A DNA stretch of 64,000 bases from Bacillaceae bacterium IKA-2 (lineage in GTDB: Bacteria; Bacillota; Bacilli; Bacillales; Anaerobacillaceae). Positions 8,191 through 16,660 of the stretch are shown in pieces (the first letter of the stretch is position 1; every line of letters starts with the position of its first letter). The stretch lies in NCBI GenBank assembly GCA_031761875.1, contig CP134492.1, positions 1,054,001 to 1,118,000 on the forward strand. The letters run 5' to 3'. A program made the translations under genes and the position numbers. The notes under the pieces were generated by a model, which did not search any database, was not told the DNA's origin, and saw only the letters and a program-made list of their open reading frames with translations.

Positions 8191-8352
8191 TAAAAAAATT
8201 GTTATTTTTAGTCTATTAGTGAAAATTCTATGACTTATAGCCATTCTTTCGCTCCAACTGGGTATGACAAGATTCACAAATTTTCTTGGTATTACTTTAT
8301 TTTTCTCATTGATAATTACTTTTTGGGACACTAAAAATAACAATTTTTTTTA
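8190..8352. repeat. Inverted repeat pair framing a 117-bp non-coding segment
   Basis: The 23-bp arm at 8190-8212 reappears inverted at 8330-8352 with only one extra T. The arms begin at the T-tract of the preceding terminator and end 36 bp before the permease start. No open frame of note lies inside. It may be a MITE-like insertion or a large mRNA hairpin controlling permease expression. Confidence 0.75.
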
Positions 8353-8388
8353 AAATAATACCGAAATTTGGCTTTAGGAGGGGTTTTC

Positions 8389-10347
8389 ATGACAACTGAA
8401 GAAGAGAAAAAATCGTTATTAACAGATGAGCAAGCAAAGGAAATTGAGCAGGCAACAGAACTTAATAGTAGTGCTCGAGAACTAGCCGGGTTTACGAAAA
8501 TTTTATTTTCAGTAATTGCGGTAGTAGGTGCAGTTTTTCACCTAATTGTATTAAATTTTTATCCGATTGATCCTTGGATTTTCAGAAGTGTTCACTTAGC
8601 TTTTGGAACAGTATTAGCACTTATGTTATTTAAAGGTTCAAAAAAAGGTTCGAACAAAATCACCATTATTGATTGGACGTTAATTTTATCAATTATCTTT
8701 ATTACTGGATATATTTATATGAATTTATCAACTTTATTATTCCGTTTTGGTGTTATGCCAACAACGATGGATGCGTATGTTGCCTTACTTGGTTTATTAA
8801 TTGTTTTTGAAATCACACGGCGAACTAGTGGTTGGACATTACCAATATTAGCTGGTATTTTTGTTGCATATGCATTTGCGGGACCATATATGCCAGGTAT
8901 TTTAAATCATCGAGGATATGCTTGGGATCGTTTTGTTACCTACATTTTTGGTTTAGATGGTGTTTTCGGGGTAACGTTAGATGTATCATCAAAATATATT
9001 TTACTATTTATTATTTTCGGGGCATTTTTACAAATGTCAGGGGTCGGACGTTACTTTATTGATTTTTCTTTCTCGCTCGCTGGTGGTATGCGCGGGGGCC
9101 CTGCAAAAGTATCAGTTATTTCTAGTGGACTTATGGGAATGATGAACGGAACAAGTGCTGGAAACGCTGTTGCAACAGGTTCACTCACGATACCATTAAT
9201 GAGAAAAGTTGGATACTCAGGAAGATTTGCCGCCGCAACTGAAGCAACTGCTTCGGCCGGTGGACAAATCATGATCCCGATCATGGGAGCTGGAGCTTTT
9301 ATCATGGCTGAAATAACCGGGATAAAGTATTCGGAAATTATCATTGCCGCAACAATTCCAGCTTTCCTTTACTTCATATCTGTTTATTTTATGGTTGACT
9401 TTCAAGCAATAAAAAATAATATGAAAGGAATTCCGAGAAAAGATTTACCATCTTTAAAAGGTGTTTTAAAACAAGCGTATTTGTTTATTCCAATCGTCCT
9501 GTTAATTGGTACCTTACTTAGTGGTTATAGTGTTATTCGCTCAGGATCAGTTGCTATTATTGCTTGTTTAATGATTAGTTGGCTTACTCCTGATAACAAA
9601 ATGGGACCAAAACAAGTATTAGAAGCACTAATACTAGGAATGAAAAATACGATTCAACTTTTAGCAGTTTGTGCAACGGCAGGGGTTATTGTTGGGGTCA
9701 TTGCCTTAACAGGTGTCGGACAGCGTTTCAGCTCAATGCTACTTGGGGTTGCCGATACAAATATTTTACTAGCGTTAATGTTTGCGATGATGATTTCAAT
9801 CATTCTTGGAATGGGTATGCCGACTACGGCAGCTTATGCAGTAGCAGCTTCAGTAGTTGCACCAGGACTAATTTCAATTGGAATTCCGTTATTAACTGCA
9901 CACATGTTTGTATTTTACTTTGCGGTAATGTCAGCGATTACACCACCAGTTGCGCTAGCAGCATATGCGGCGGCCGGTGTGGCTGGTACTGATCCATTTA
10001 AAACGGGTATTACAGCCTTTAAGCTCGGTATAGCAGCATTTATCGTACCTTATATGTTTTACTATTCACCAGAGCTAATGATGGAAGGTAGTGGTGTTGG
10101 AATCGCGGTTGCCTTTGTAACGGCAGCTTGTGGAATTTATCTATTAGCAGCAGCAGTTCAAGGCTGGTTTGCTAAGAAAGATGCAGGAATCTTTGTTAGA
10201 GTAGTACTTGTTGTTGCATCACTATGTTTGATTAATGCGAGTCCACTATGGGATGCAATTGCTTTAGCAATCGTCATCGCACTAGTTCTTTTCCAAAAAT
10301 TTGTTCAAAAAGATAAAGTAGAATTAGCGACAGTAAAAAGTGCATAA
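8389..10347 (+). CDS. TRAP transporter fused permease (4TM/12TM, DctQM type)
   Basis: A 652-residue integral membrane protein in which the small (DctQ) and large (DctM) TRAP subunits are one chain, as is usual for TAXI systems. A cytoplasmic acidic N-terminus (about 40 residues) is followed by many hydrophobic segments. Conserved DctM stretches include MNGTSAGNAVATGSLTIPLM, ASAGGQIMIPIMGAGAF and GMGMPTTAAYAVAASV, glycine-rich hairpin loops of the ion-transporter superfamily fold. Transport uses a sodium gradient in characterised relatives. A TTG at 8368 is in frame, but AGGAGGGG (8376-8383) fits the ATG at 8389. It ends at a strong terminator. Confidence 0.93.
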   Translation: MTTEEEKKSLLTDEQAKEIEQATELNSSARELAGFTKILFSVIAVVGAVFHLIVLNFYPIDPWIFRSVHLAFGTVLALMLFKGSKKGSNKITIIDWTLILSIIFITGYIYMNLSTLLFRFGVMPTTMDAYVALLGLLIVFEITRRTSGWTLPILAGIFVAYAFAGPYMPGILNHRGYAWDRFVTYIFGLDGVFGVTLDVSSKYILLFIIFGAFLQMSGVGRYFIDFSFSLAGGMRGGPAKVSVISSGLMGMMNGTSAGNAVATGSLTIPLMRKVGYSGRFAAATEATASAGGQIMIPIMGAGAFIMAEITGIKYSEIIIAATIPAFLYFISVYFMVDFQAIKNNMKGIPRKDLPSLKGVLKQAYLFIPIVLLIGTLLSGYSVIRSGSVAIIACLMISWLTPDNKMGPKQVLEALILGMKNTIQLLAVCATAGVIVGVIALTGVGQRFSSMLLGVADTNILLALMFAMMISIILGMGMPTTAAYAVAASVVAPGLISIGIPLLTAHMFVFYFAVMSAITPPVALAAYAAAGVAGTDPFKTGITAFKLGIAAFIVPYMFYYSPELMMEGSGVGIAVAFVTAACGIYLLAAAVQGWFAKKDAGIFVRVVLVVASLCLINASPLWDAIALAIVIALVLFQKFVQKDKVELATVKSA

Positions 10348-10357
10348 ATAGTTCTTG

Positions 10358-10391
10358 AACGCCTAGACTTTTACTAGTCTAGGCGATTTTT
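10358..10391 (+). terminator. Terminator of the TAXI-TRAP operon
   Basis: A perfect 10-bp GC-rich stem (10360-10369 with 10376-10385) followed by TTTTTT. Confidence 0.93.
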
Positions 10392-10393
10392 TA

Positions 10394-10444
10394 TTGACAT
10401 TTGATACGATCGTGTTAATATACATACATGTGAATAATCATTAG
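10394..10444 (+). promoter_or_regulatory. art promoter with possible ArgR box
   Basis: The -35 TTGACA (10394-10399) and -10 TAATAT (10416-10421) are 16 bp apart. TGAATAATCATTAG (10431-10444) lies near the start of transcription and resembles an ARG box (TGAAT-N4-ATTCA) with two mismatches in the right half. The promoter is well supported, the operator weakly. Confidence 0.55.
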
Positions 10445-10488
10445 TAAAAGCGAATAATTTTTTTAAAAAAATAGGGGGTATTACAGAA

Positions 10489-11259
10489 ATGAAAAAAGGA
10501 AACAAGATTTTATCAATGGCATTATCAGGTGTCTTAGCAATCGGATTACTAACAGCATGTGGGGCAGAGGATAAAGAAACATTAGTAATGGGTACTTCTG
10601 CAGATTATCCTCCATACGAGTTTATTGACACAGCAGTTAGTGAAGACATTATCGGTTTTGACGTTGATGTTGCAAACTACATTGCGGATCAATTAGGATT
10701 TGAACTTGAGATTACAGATATGGATTTTGCTGGTTTAGTTCCAGCGCTTACGAATAATCGCGTTGACTTTGTATTAGCGGGGATGACTCCAACAGCTGAG
10801 CGACTTGAAAATGTTGACTTCTCAGAAATTTACTATGTGGCTGAGCAAATGATTGTCACAAAAACTGATAGTGGAATTTCTAATTTAGCTGACTTACAAG
10901 GTAAAACGCTAGGAATACAATTAGGATCTATTCAAGTAGATCTTGCAAAGGATATCGCCGAAAAAGTTGGCGGTGTAGAAGTAGTCGAGCGTAATAGAAT
11001 TACTGATTTAATTCAAGAGTTAAAATCAAACCGCATCGATGCAGCAATTATTGAAGATAAAGTTGCCGAAGGACACTTAAATGCAAATGAAGAATTAGAA
11101 GCATTTATCATTGAAGAAGAAGAAGAAGCTGGTTCTGCAATTGCATTTCCAAAAGATAGCGACTTAAAAGATCAGTTTAATGAGGTTCTAAATGAGATGT
11201 TTGAAAATGGTGAAATGGATCGACTAATTACGAAGTGGTTTCATAGTGAAGTAGAGTAA
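10489..11259 (+). CDS. artP: Polar amino acid ABC transporter binding lipoprotein (ArtP-like)
   Basis: A 256-residue periplasmic-binding-protein type II of the polar amino acid family. Lipobox LTAC places the lipidated Cys at 24. Family features: TSADYPPYEF at the start of lobe 1, GFDVDVANYIADQLG, FVLAGMTPTAER with the substrate-binding Arg, and LGIQLGSIQ opening lobe 2. It is the first gene of an artP-artQ-artR operon; the order next to a yqjA-like gene matches the arginine transporter ArtPQR (YqiXYZ) of B. subtilis, so arginine or a related basic amino acid is the likely substrate. An acidic run of EEEEE near residue 210 is unusual but not disruptive. Confidence 0.88.
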   Translation: MKKGNKILSMALSGVLAIGLLTACGAEDKETLVMGTSADYPPYEFIDTAVSEDIIGFDVDVANYIADQLGFELEITDMDFAGLVPALTNNRVDFVLAGMTPTAERLENVDFSEIYYVAEQMIVTKTDSGISNLADLQGKTLGIQLGSIQVDLAKDIAEKVGGVEVVERNRITDLIQELKSNRIDAAIIEDKVAEGHLNANEELEAFIIEEEEEAGSAIAFPKDSDLKDQFNEVLNEMFENGEMDRLITKWFHSEVE

Positions 11260-11290
11260 TTATTTTAAATAAGAGAGGAATGAGATAGGC

Positions 11291-11950
11291 ATGAATTTGG
11301 ATTTTACCCAAATCGTGCCTTCTATCCCTTTTATTCTAAGAGGGATATGGGTCACGTTACAAATCGTTAGTGTTTCACTTATTATAGGGTTTATTTTAGG
11401 GACTTTTCTATCTATTTTTAAAATTGGTAAATTCACTGTTCTTCGCTGGTTTGCAGATGCCTACACTTCGATTTTCAGAGGAACACCATTGATTTTGCAA
11501 TTATTTTTAATTTATTTTGCGACACCACAATTAATTGGTTATGACATATCTGCTTTTGAAGCAGCCGTGTTAACATTTGGTTTAAACTCAGCAGCTTATG
11601 TTTCTGAAATCATCCGTGCTGGAATTCAAGCGGTTGACAAAGGGCAAAGAGAAGCAGCCGAAGCATTGGGTGTTCCGTATCGACAGATGTTAATGAATAT
11701 CATTTTGCCTCAAGCGATCAAAAATATTTTACCCGCTCTTATGAATGAATTTATCACGTTAACAAAGGAATCAGCCATTATCTCGACAATTGGTGTCATG
11801 GATATTATGAGGCGAGCGCAAATTGTTTCTGCCGAAAAATACATTGCTTTTGAGCCATTACTTTTTGCCGCGGTGCTTTATTATACGATGGTAATGGTAT
11901 TAACTCTCCTAGGAAGAGCCCTCGAAAGGAGAATGAGACGCAGTGATTAA
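11291..11950 (+). CDS. artQ: Polar amino acid ABC transporter permease (ArtQ-like)
   Basis: A 219-residue HisM/GlnP-type permease with five predicted membrane helices. It has the amino-acid permease signature ([16 protein letters not shown] near residue 60) and the ATPase-coupling EAA loop [20 protein letters not shown] near residue 120. The start ATG has GAGAGGAATGAG upstream. It lies 31 bp after artP and overlaps artR by 8 bp, so the two are translationally coupled. Probably a homodimer in the complex with ArtP and ArtR. Confidence 0.92.
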   Translation: MNLDFTQIVPSIPFILRGIWVTLQIVSVSLIIGFILGTFLSIFKIGKFTVLRWFADAYTSIFRGTPLILQLFLIYFATPQLIGYDISAFEAAVLTFGLNSAAYVSEIIRAGIQAVDKGQREAAEALGVPYRQMLMNIILPQAIKNILPALMNEFITLTKESAIISTIGVMDIMRRAQIVSAEKYIAFEPLLFAAVLYYTMVMVLTLLGRALERRMRRSD

Positions 11951-12665
11951 AGTAAGAGAACTTTATAAATCGTTTGGGAAATTAGAAGTTTTAAAAGATA
12001 TTAGTACAGATATTGTTAAAGGGGATGTTGTTGCAATTATTGGCCCATCAGGGTCTGGTAAATCAACATTTTTACGTTGTTTGAATTTATTAGAAAAACC
12101 AACTTCAGGACAAGTATGGATTGATGGAGCAGAAATTACAGATCCAAAAGTAAATATTATGAAAGTACGCCCAAAAATCGGTATGGTATTTCAACATTTT
12201 CATCTTTTCCCTCATATGGATACATTAAGTAATATTACTTATGCACCAATGAAAGTAAAAGGTTTAAAGGACGAAGAAGCAAAGCAAAAAGCATTTGAAT
12301 TACTAAGAAGAGTCGGCTTAGAAGATAAAGCGTATGAATACCCAGTTCGCTTGTCAGGTGGGCAAAAACAACGGGTAGCAATTGCTAGAGCTCTTGCAAT
12401 GGAGCCTGAGATTATGTTGTTTGATGAGCCTACTTCTTCGCTTGATCCTGAAATGGTAAAAGAGGTATTAGATGTTATGAAGGGTTTAGTACAAAGTGGG
12501 ATGACAATGGCGATCGTCACTCATGAAATGGGTTTTGCAAGGGAAGTAGCCGATAGAGTATTTTTCTTGGAAGAAGGAAGGCTACTAGAAGACACACCAC
12601 CAGCCCAATTTTTCACTAATCCAAAAACAGATCGTGCAAAAGCATTTTTAGATAAAATACTATGA
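11943..12665 (+). CDS. artR: Polar amino acid ABC transporter ATPase (ArtR-like)
   Basis: A 240-residue ATP-binding subunit of the GlnQ/HisP class. Walker A is GPSGSGKST (34-42), the Q-loop FQHFHLFPH (83-91), signature LSGGQ (137-141) and Walker B IMLFDE (157-162), followed by a D-loop SSLDPE and the switch His in VTHEMGFA. It starts with GTG inside the end of artQ. A hairpin terminator follows directly. Confidence 0.95.
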   Translation: MIKVRELYKSFGKLEVLKDISTDIVKGDVVAIIGPSGSGKSTFLRCLNLLEKPTSGQVWIDGAEITDPKVNIMKVRPKIGMVFQHFHLFPHMDTLSNITYAPMKVKGLKDEEAKQKAFELLRRVGLEDKAYEYPVRLSGGQKQRVAIARALAMEPEIMLFDEPTSSLDPEMVKEVLDVMKGLVQSGMTMAIVTHEMGFAREVADRVFFLEEGRLLEDTPPAQFFTNPKTDRAKAFLDKIL

Positions 12666-12669
12666 TTTT

Positions 12670-12710
12670 TCTAGGGATGACATTTCGGTCGTCCCTATTT
12701 TTCTTTGTAA
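12670..12710 (+). terminator. Terminator of artPQR
   Basis: Stem TAGGGATGAC / GTCGTCCCTA with a short loop, followed by TTTTTC. Confidence 0.85.
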
Positions 12711-12772
12711 GAAAGTAGAAAAATTTCGAAGCTACCAAGGCGAACGCACTATTCTCTTTGAAAGGAGTCTTT

Positions 12773-13720
12773 ATGTTCAAAATCGGTTATCGAACATTGA
12801 AAACAGCGATTGGTGCGGCGTTAGCAATCGCAATTGCCCAAGCTATAGGTTTAAATTTTTATGCATCGGCAGGAATTTTAACAATTTTATGTGTAGAAAA
12901 AACAAGACGTCAATCATTACGGATATCTTGGCAACGGCTTTTTGCTTGTACTCTGGGAATGTTTTTTGGTGCAGCTATTTTTGAAGTGATTGGTTATAAT
13001 CCATTAGCGGTAGCTGTCCTATTAATTTTGTTCATACCTACTGCTGTGTTTTTAAAAGTGCAAGCAGGTATTGTCACAAGTGCAGTTATTATATTGCATA
13101 TTTATACACTAAGGGAAGTATCTGTAGCTATTTTTATTAATGAATTTGCGCTGATTATTATTGGGATTGGGATGGCATTATTAATGAATTTGTATATGCC
13201 AAGTGTGGAGCAAGATTTGAAAAAAATTCAAAATGAACTAGAAGCTAATTATAAAAAAATCTTTCAGCAATTTGCTTGTTTTTTACGTGAAGGTGATAGC
13301 GATTGGGATGGCAAGGAACTAACAGAATCTGTAGACTTATTAAAAAAAGGCAAGGATGTCGCTTTGCAAAATATTGAAAATCACGTACTTCGATATGACG
13401 ATCAGTTTTATCACTATTTTAAAATGCGCGAAAAACAGTTTGATATTATTGAAAGAATGATGCCGTTAATAACTTCTCTAGATCATACTGTTGTTCAAGG
13501 TGAGAAAATTGCTGAGTATTTAGAAGATCTAAGTAGAGTAGTAAGACCAGAAGTAGGATCTGTAGATTTTTTGGACCGTCTTTATGAACTTAAAAACTAT
13601 TTTAAAGAAATGGATTTACCAAAGGATCGGGATGAATTTGAAATTCGCTCCTCGTTATTTTCTTTTGTGAAGGAAATGGAAGAGTATTTAATTATTAAAC
13701 GGCATTTCCGCATTAAATAA
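12773..13720 (+). CDS. yqjA: Aromatic acid exporter family protein (YqjA-like)
   Basis: A 315-residue membrane protein of the ArAE/FUSC-like group. Residues 5-150 hold about six hydrophobic segments with the family-typical opening GYRTLKTAIGAALAIAIAQ; residues 155-315 form a helical cytoplasmic domain. Function in Bacillus is not established; the wider family exports aromatic acids. The ORF could open at TTG 12758, but AAAGGAG (12760-12766) points to ATG 12773. It follows artPQR in the same order as in B. subtilis. Confidence 0.85.
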   Translation: MFKIGYRTLKTAIGAALAIAIAQAIGLNFYASAGILTILCVEKTRRQSLRISWQRLFACTLGMFFGAAIFEVIGYNPLAVAVLLILFIPTAVFLKVQAGIVTSAVIILHIYTLREVSVAIFINEFALIIIGIGMALLMNLYMPSVEQDLKKIQNELEANYKKIFQQFACFLREGDSDWDGKELTESVDLLKKGKDVALQNIENHVLRYDDQFYHYFKMREKQFDIIERMMPLITSLDHTVVQGEKIAEYLEDLSRVVRPEVGSVDFLDRLYELKNYFKEMDLPKDRDEFEIRSSLFSFVKEMEEYLIIKRHFRIK

Positions 13721-13786
13721 CTATTTTAGAAGCATATTGAAACCTATTTTACATAAACTAAGGACAAAAAATAGGTGGTCTTAATC

Positions 13787-14296
13787 ATGTTTTCTAAACT
13801 CTCTTTAATAATACTCCTAGTTATTTCACCTATTTGGCCGCTAGGTGAAAATCCATTGATAGGCGATCCATACATCATTGTCAATAAAACGACGAATGAA
13901 TTGGCCTTTCTTGTTGATGGAAAAGTGAGTAAAGTTTATCAGGTCGCAACAGGTAAAACAGATCTTAATACTCCGGAAGGTGAGTTCAACATTGTCATCA
14001 AAGCAGTTAACCCTTATTATCGAAAAAAAGACATTGTCGGTGGAGCAAAGGAAAATCCATTAGGTACGAGATGGATTGGCTTTGATGCTTTAGAAACAGA
14101 TGGTCGAATATATGGAGTTCACGGCACCAATGATCCTTTTTCAGTTGGGAACTACCTGACTGGTGGTTGTGTTCGGATGTTGAATGAGGAAGTAGAGCAG
14201 TTATTTAATAAAGTTCCTTTAGGGACGAAAGTTTTTATTACAAAAACAAATTTAAACTTTGAAAAAATTGGAAAAGAAAAGGGAGCCATTCAGTGA
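13787..14296 (+). CDS. YkuD-type L,D-transpeptidase
   Basis: A 169-residue exported or membrane-anchored enzyme that makes 3-3 cross-links in, or anchors to, peptidoglycan. The N-terminal 20 residues are a hydrophobic signal. The YkuD domain begins at YIIVNKTTNELAFLVDGK and ends with the catalytic motif HGTND...TGGCVRM, in which Cys of GGC is the nucleophile; the usual Ser-His before Gly-Cys is Thr-Gly here. There is no LysM domain. GTG at 13775 is part of the ribosome binding site TAGGTGG, so ATG 13787 is the start. It is transcribed after yqjA, with a shared terminator at 14321. Confidence 0.9.
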   Translation: MFSKLSLIILLVISPIWPLGENPLIGDPYIIVNKTTNELAFLVDGKVSKVYQVATGKTDLNTPEGEFNIVIKAVNPYYRKKDIVGGAKENPLGTRWIGFDALETDGRIYGVHGTNDPFSVGNYLTGGCVRMLNEEVEQLFNKVPLGTKVFITKTNLNFEKIGKEKGAIQ

Positions 14297-14320
14297 TTAA
14301 GTAATTGCTATATTTTTTAA

Positions 14321-14373
14321 CAAAAAAAAACCACTACAACTCTCGTGTTAACGAAAGTAGAGTGGTTTTTTTT
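14321..14373. terminator. Bidirectional terminator between convergent genes
   Basis: AACCACTAC pairs with GTAGAGTGGTT across an AT-rich loop. A-run before and T-run after allow use by the transpeptidase gene (+) and the small gene on the minus strand. Confidence 0.85.
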
Positions 14374-14374
14374 G

Positions 14375-14467
14375 TTAAAACAACGCTGCGACTCCTCCAA
14401 TTAGGGTTCCTATAAGCATTGTTCCAATCATAATATAGACAATGATTTTACGATATTTTCGGGGCAT
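14375..14467 (-). CDS. prli42: Tiny membrane protein resembling Prli42
   Basis: A 30-residue frame on the minus strand: basic start MPRKYRKII then one hydrophobic helix (VYIMIGTMLIGTLIGGVAAL). GGGAGG sits nine bases before the ATG, and a terminator follows the stop. Length, basic N-terminus and single helix match Prli42 (DUF4044), the miniprotein that anchors the stressosome to the membrane in Listeria and occurs widely in Bacillales. The assignment rests on remembered family shape, not on a search. Confidence 0.65.
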   Translation of the reverse strand: MPRKYRKIIVYIMIGTMLIGTLIGGVAALF

Positions 14468-14631
14468 AACTACAAACCTCCCAAATAAATTCTCTATAAC
14501 ATTTTACTGTGAATAGACAAATAAAACAACCTTTCAGGAGCAAAAAATTGAAATTGCGTTAGAAAGCAGGATTTTAGTTGTAAATTAGAGAAATAGTTAG
14601 CATAGTTAAATATTGAGGGAGTGTGTGTCAA

Positions 14632-15165
14632 ATGGGAAAAGAAGCATTAGTAAACAGCTGGATTGAAGCGACACAAGCATTGTTAAAGGAAAACCCTGAG
14701 TGGGAAGATCAAACAATGAAACAGATTTTAGCTAAAACAGCTACTTGTAAAGTGACAGCTCCAAAAAAAATTGATCACATCGGTATTGCGGTCAGTTCAA
14801 TAGACAAAGTATTGCCGTTTTATGTCGATAATTTAAAGTTAGAACTAAAAGGAATTGAAGAAGTTGCATCGCAAAAAGTACGAGTTGCCTTTTTGAAACT
14901 TGGCCAATCAAAATTAGAACTTTTAGAACCGTTAAGTGAAGATAGTCCAATCGCTCAATTTATTAACAAAAAAGGCGAAGGGATTCATCATGTTGCGCTT
15001 GCCGTAGATAATATTGAAGAGCGTCTCAACGAATTAAAAAATAATGGTGTTCGTCTGATTCACGAATCACCAGTTCCAGGAGCAGCTGATGCTTTAGTTG
15101 CATTTTTACACCCGAAAACAGCTAGTGGTGTTTTGTATGAACTTTGCGAAAAAAAAATAAAATAG
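14632..15165 (+). CDS. mce: Methylmalonyl-CoA epimerase with N-terminal extension
   Basis: A glyoxalase/VOC-fold enzyme that interconverts (R)- and (S)-methylmalonyl-CoA, used in propionate or branched-chain amino acid breakdown. The VOC core starts at residue 45 (KKIDHIGIAVSS) with metal ligands His49, His119/120 (GIHHVALAV) and Glu170 (LYELCEK). About 44 residues precede it (charged, helical), which the roughly 140-residue family lacks. The ATG at 14632 is 11 bases after GAGGGA; a GTG at 14623 is too close. The carboxylase and mutase genes often next to it are absent; an M20 peptidase follows as in B. subtilis (yqjC, yqjE). Confidence 0.88.
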   Translation: MGKEALVNSWIEATQALLKENPEWEDQTMKQILAKTATCKVTAPKKIDHIGIAVSSIDKVLPFYVDNLKLELKGIEEVASQKVRVAFLKLGQSKLELLEPLSEDSPIAQFINKKGEGIHHVALAVDNIEERLNELKNNGVRLIHESPVPGAADALVAFLHPKTASGVLYELCEKKIK

Positions 15166-15170
15166 CGATC

Positions 15171-15205
15171 ATTTTACCTTGATTGTTTTCAATGGTAAAA
15201 TTAAT
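15171..15205. other. Hairpin without T-run between mce and yqjE
   Basis: ATTTTACC pairs with GGTAAAAT, with a further GAT/ATC pairing inside. No T-run follows, so it looks like an mRNA stability or spacing element and not a terminator. Confidence 0.4.
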
Positions 15206-15247
15206 GAACATAAAAAAATAGTTTGATACAAATGGAGGCATTTACAT

Positions 15248-16369
15248 ATGATTAACAAACAACGCTTACTAAATGAATTTTTGGAACTAGTACAAGTAGA
15301 CTCAGAAACAAAATATGAAAGAGAAATTGCCGATCTTTTAAAATCTAAATTTAAAGCTCTTGGAGTTGAGGTTTTTGAAGATGATACAATGGAAAAAACT
15401 GGTCATGGTGCAGGTAACTTAATTTGCACATTAAAAGCTAATCGTGAGGGTTTAGATCCGATTTATTTTACTTCTCATATGGATACAGTTGTTCCCGGTA
15501 ACGGAGTAAAACCAATAGAAGAAAATGGCTACATTAAAACAGATGGAACGACAATTTTGGGTGCAGATGACAAAGCTGGTTTGGCAGCGATGCTTGAAGT
15601 TATTAAAGTTATCCAATCAGAAAAAATCGACCATGGTACAATTCAGTTTATCATTACAGTAGGGGAAGAATCAGGTTTAAAAGGAGCGAAAGAATTAGAT
15701 CCAGCTTTAATTGAAGCGAAATTCGGCTACGCCTTGGACAGTAATGGTAAAGTCGGTAACATCATTATTGCCGCTCCAACCCAAGCGAAAATACTTGCGA
15801 CAATATACGGAAAAACTGCTCATGCTGGTGTTGCACCAGAGAAAGGTATTTCGGCGATAACGATTGCCGCAAAATCGATTGCGAAAATGCCACTTGGGCG
15901 GATTGATCACGAAACAACAGCGAACATTGGCCGTTTTGAAGGGGGAAGTCAGACAAATATTGTTTGCGATCTCGTTCACATTGTAGCTGAAGCCAGATCC
16001 CTTGTTCCTGAAAAAATGGATCAACAAGTTGAAAAAATGAAAACAGCTTTTGAAACAGTAGCTAACGAAATGGGCGGTAAAGCTGAAGTTACTATTGAAA
16101 TTATGTATCCGGGCTTTAAACTAGGTGATGGAGATTATGTTGTAGAAATCGCGAAAAGAGCAATTTCGACGATTAACTTAGAAGCAGAGTTATTAACAAG
16201 TGGAGGTGGAAGTGACGCAAACATTATTGCTGGTCACGGAATTCCAACTGTTAATCTTGCTGTCGGTTATGAAGAAATTCATACAACAAATGAAAGAATG
16301 CCAATTAAAGAACTTGAAAACACTGCAGAACTAGTATTAGCAATTATTAAAGAGGTTGCAAAAAGCTAA
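15248..16369 (+). CDS. yqjE: M20 family metallopeptidase (YqjE, peptidase T-like)
   Basis: A 373-residue cytosolic zinc peptidase of the PepT/ArgE/DapE family. Metal and catalytic residues are in place: TSHMDTV near 78, ILGADDKAG near 107, GEESG near 140, and the late His in EEIHTTNE near 350. The lid domain sits in the middle (about 180-290). The family cuts short peptides or acylated amino acids; the substrate is unknown. The ATG at 15248 has a GGAGG nine bases upstream. A strong terminator follows. Confidence 0.9.
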   Translation: MINKQRLLNEFLELVQVDSETKYEREIADLLKSKFKALGVEVFEDDTMEKTGHGAGNLICTLKANREGLDPIYFTSHMDTVVPGNGVKPIEENGYIKTDGTTILGADDKAGLAAMLEVIKVIQSEKIDHGTIQFIITVGEESGLKGAKELDPALIEAKFGYALDSNGKVGNIIIAAPTQAKILATIYGKTAHAGVAPEKGISAITIAAKSIAKMPLGRIDHETTANIGRFEGGSQTNIVCDLVHIVAEARSLVPEKMDQQVEKMKTAFETVANEMGGKAEVTIEIMYPGFKLGDGDYVVEIAKRAISTINLEAELLTSGGGSDANIIAGHGIPTVNLAVGYEEIHTTNERMPIKELENTAELVLAIIKEVAKS

Positions 16370-16399
16370 GATATTTTAGGGGAAAGTTTTTATTATAGA

Positions 16400-16469
16400 A
16401 AAAAAGCAAGAAAAAACGAACGTTAATTTGATTTCATTAAATTATCGTTCGTTTTTTCTTGCTTTTTTT
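16400..16469. terminator. Strong terminator after yqjE
   Basis: AAAAAAGCAAGAAAAAACG pairs with CGTTTTTTCTTGCTTTTTT in a long stem of over 20 bp with inner pairing TAATTT/AAATTA. Usable from both sides. Confidence 0.9.
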
Positions 16470-16490
16470 GATGGCGTTATGTAGAATAGT

Positions 16491-16590
16491 GAAGGCTCGA
16501 CAGATACAGTCCTTTTCGGAAGTCAAAAAGCAACTTAGTCAACGGCCTTCCACCGGTTTTCGCCGATAGGCAGGCGCCTTGCGCTTTTCT
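16491..16590. repeat. Dispersed structured repeat, copy A
   Basis: Shares long blocks with the two copies at 29.1-29.4 kb, notably AGTCCTTTTCGGAAGTCAAA and CGCCGATAGGC, and ends in GCGCTTTTCT like them. It lies between a terminator and the FAD oxidoreductase promoter region. No coding content. Confidence 0.85.
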
Positions 16591-16660
16591 TATAGTAATA
16601 AATACTTATTAATGAATTTCATTCATACAGTTGGTTTTAGAGTTTAAGGGGGACATACGA

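Noticed and set aside
8161-8343. Minus-strand frame in the gap before the TRAP permease
   Set aside because: It coincides with a terminator and the inverted repeat, starts in a T-run complement and has no ribosome binding site.
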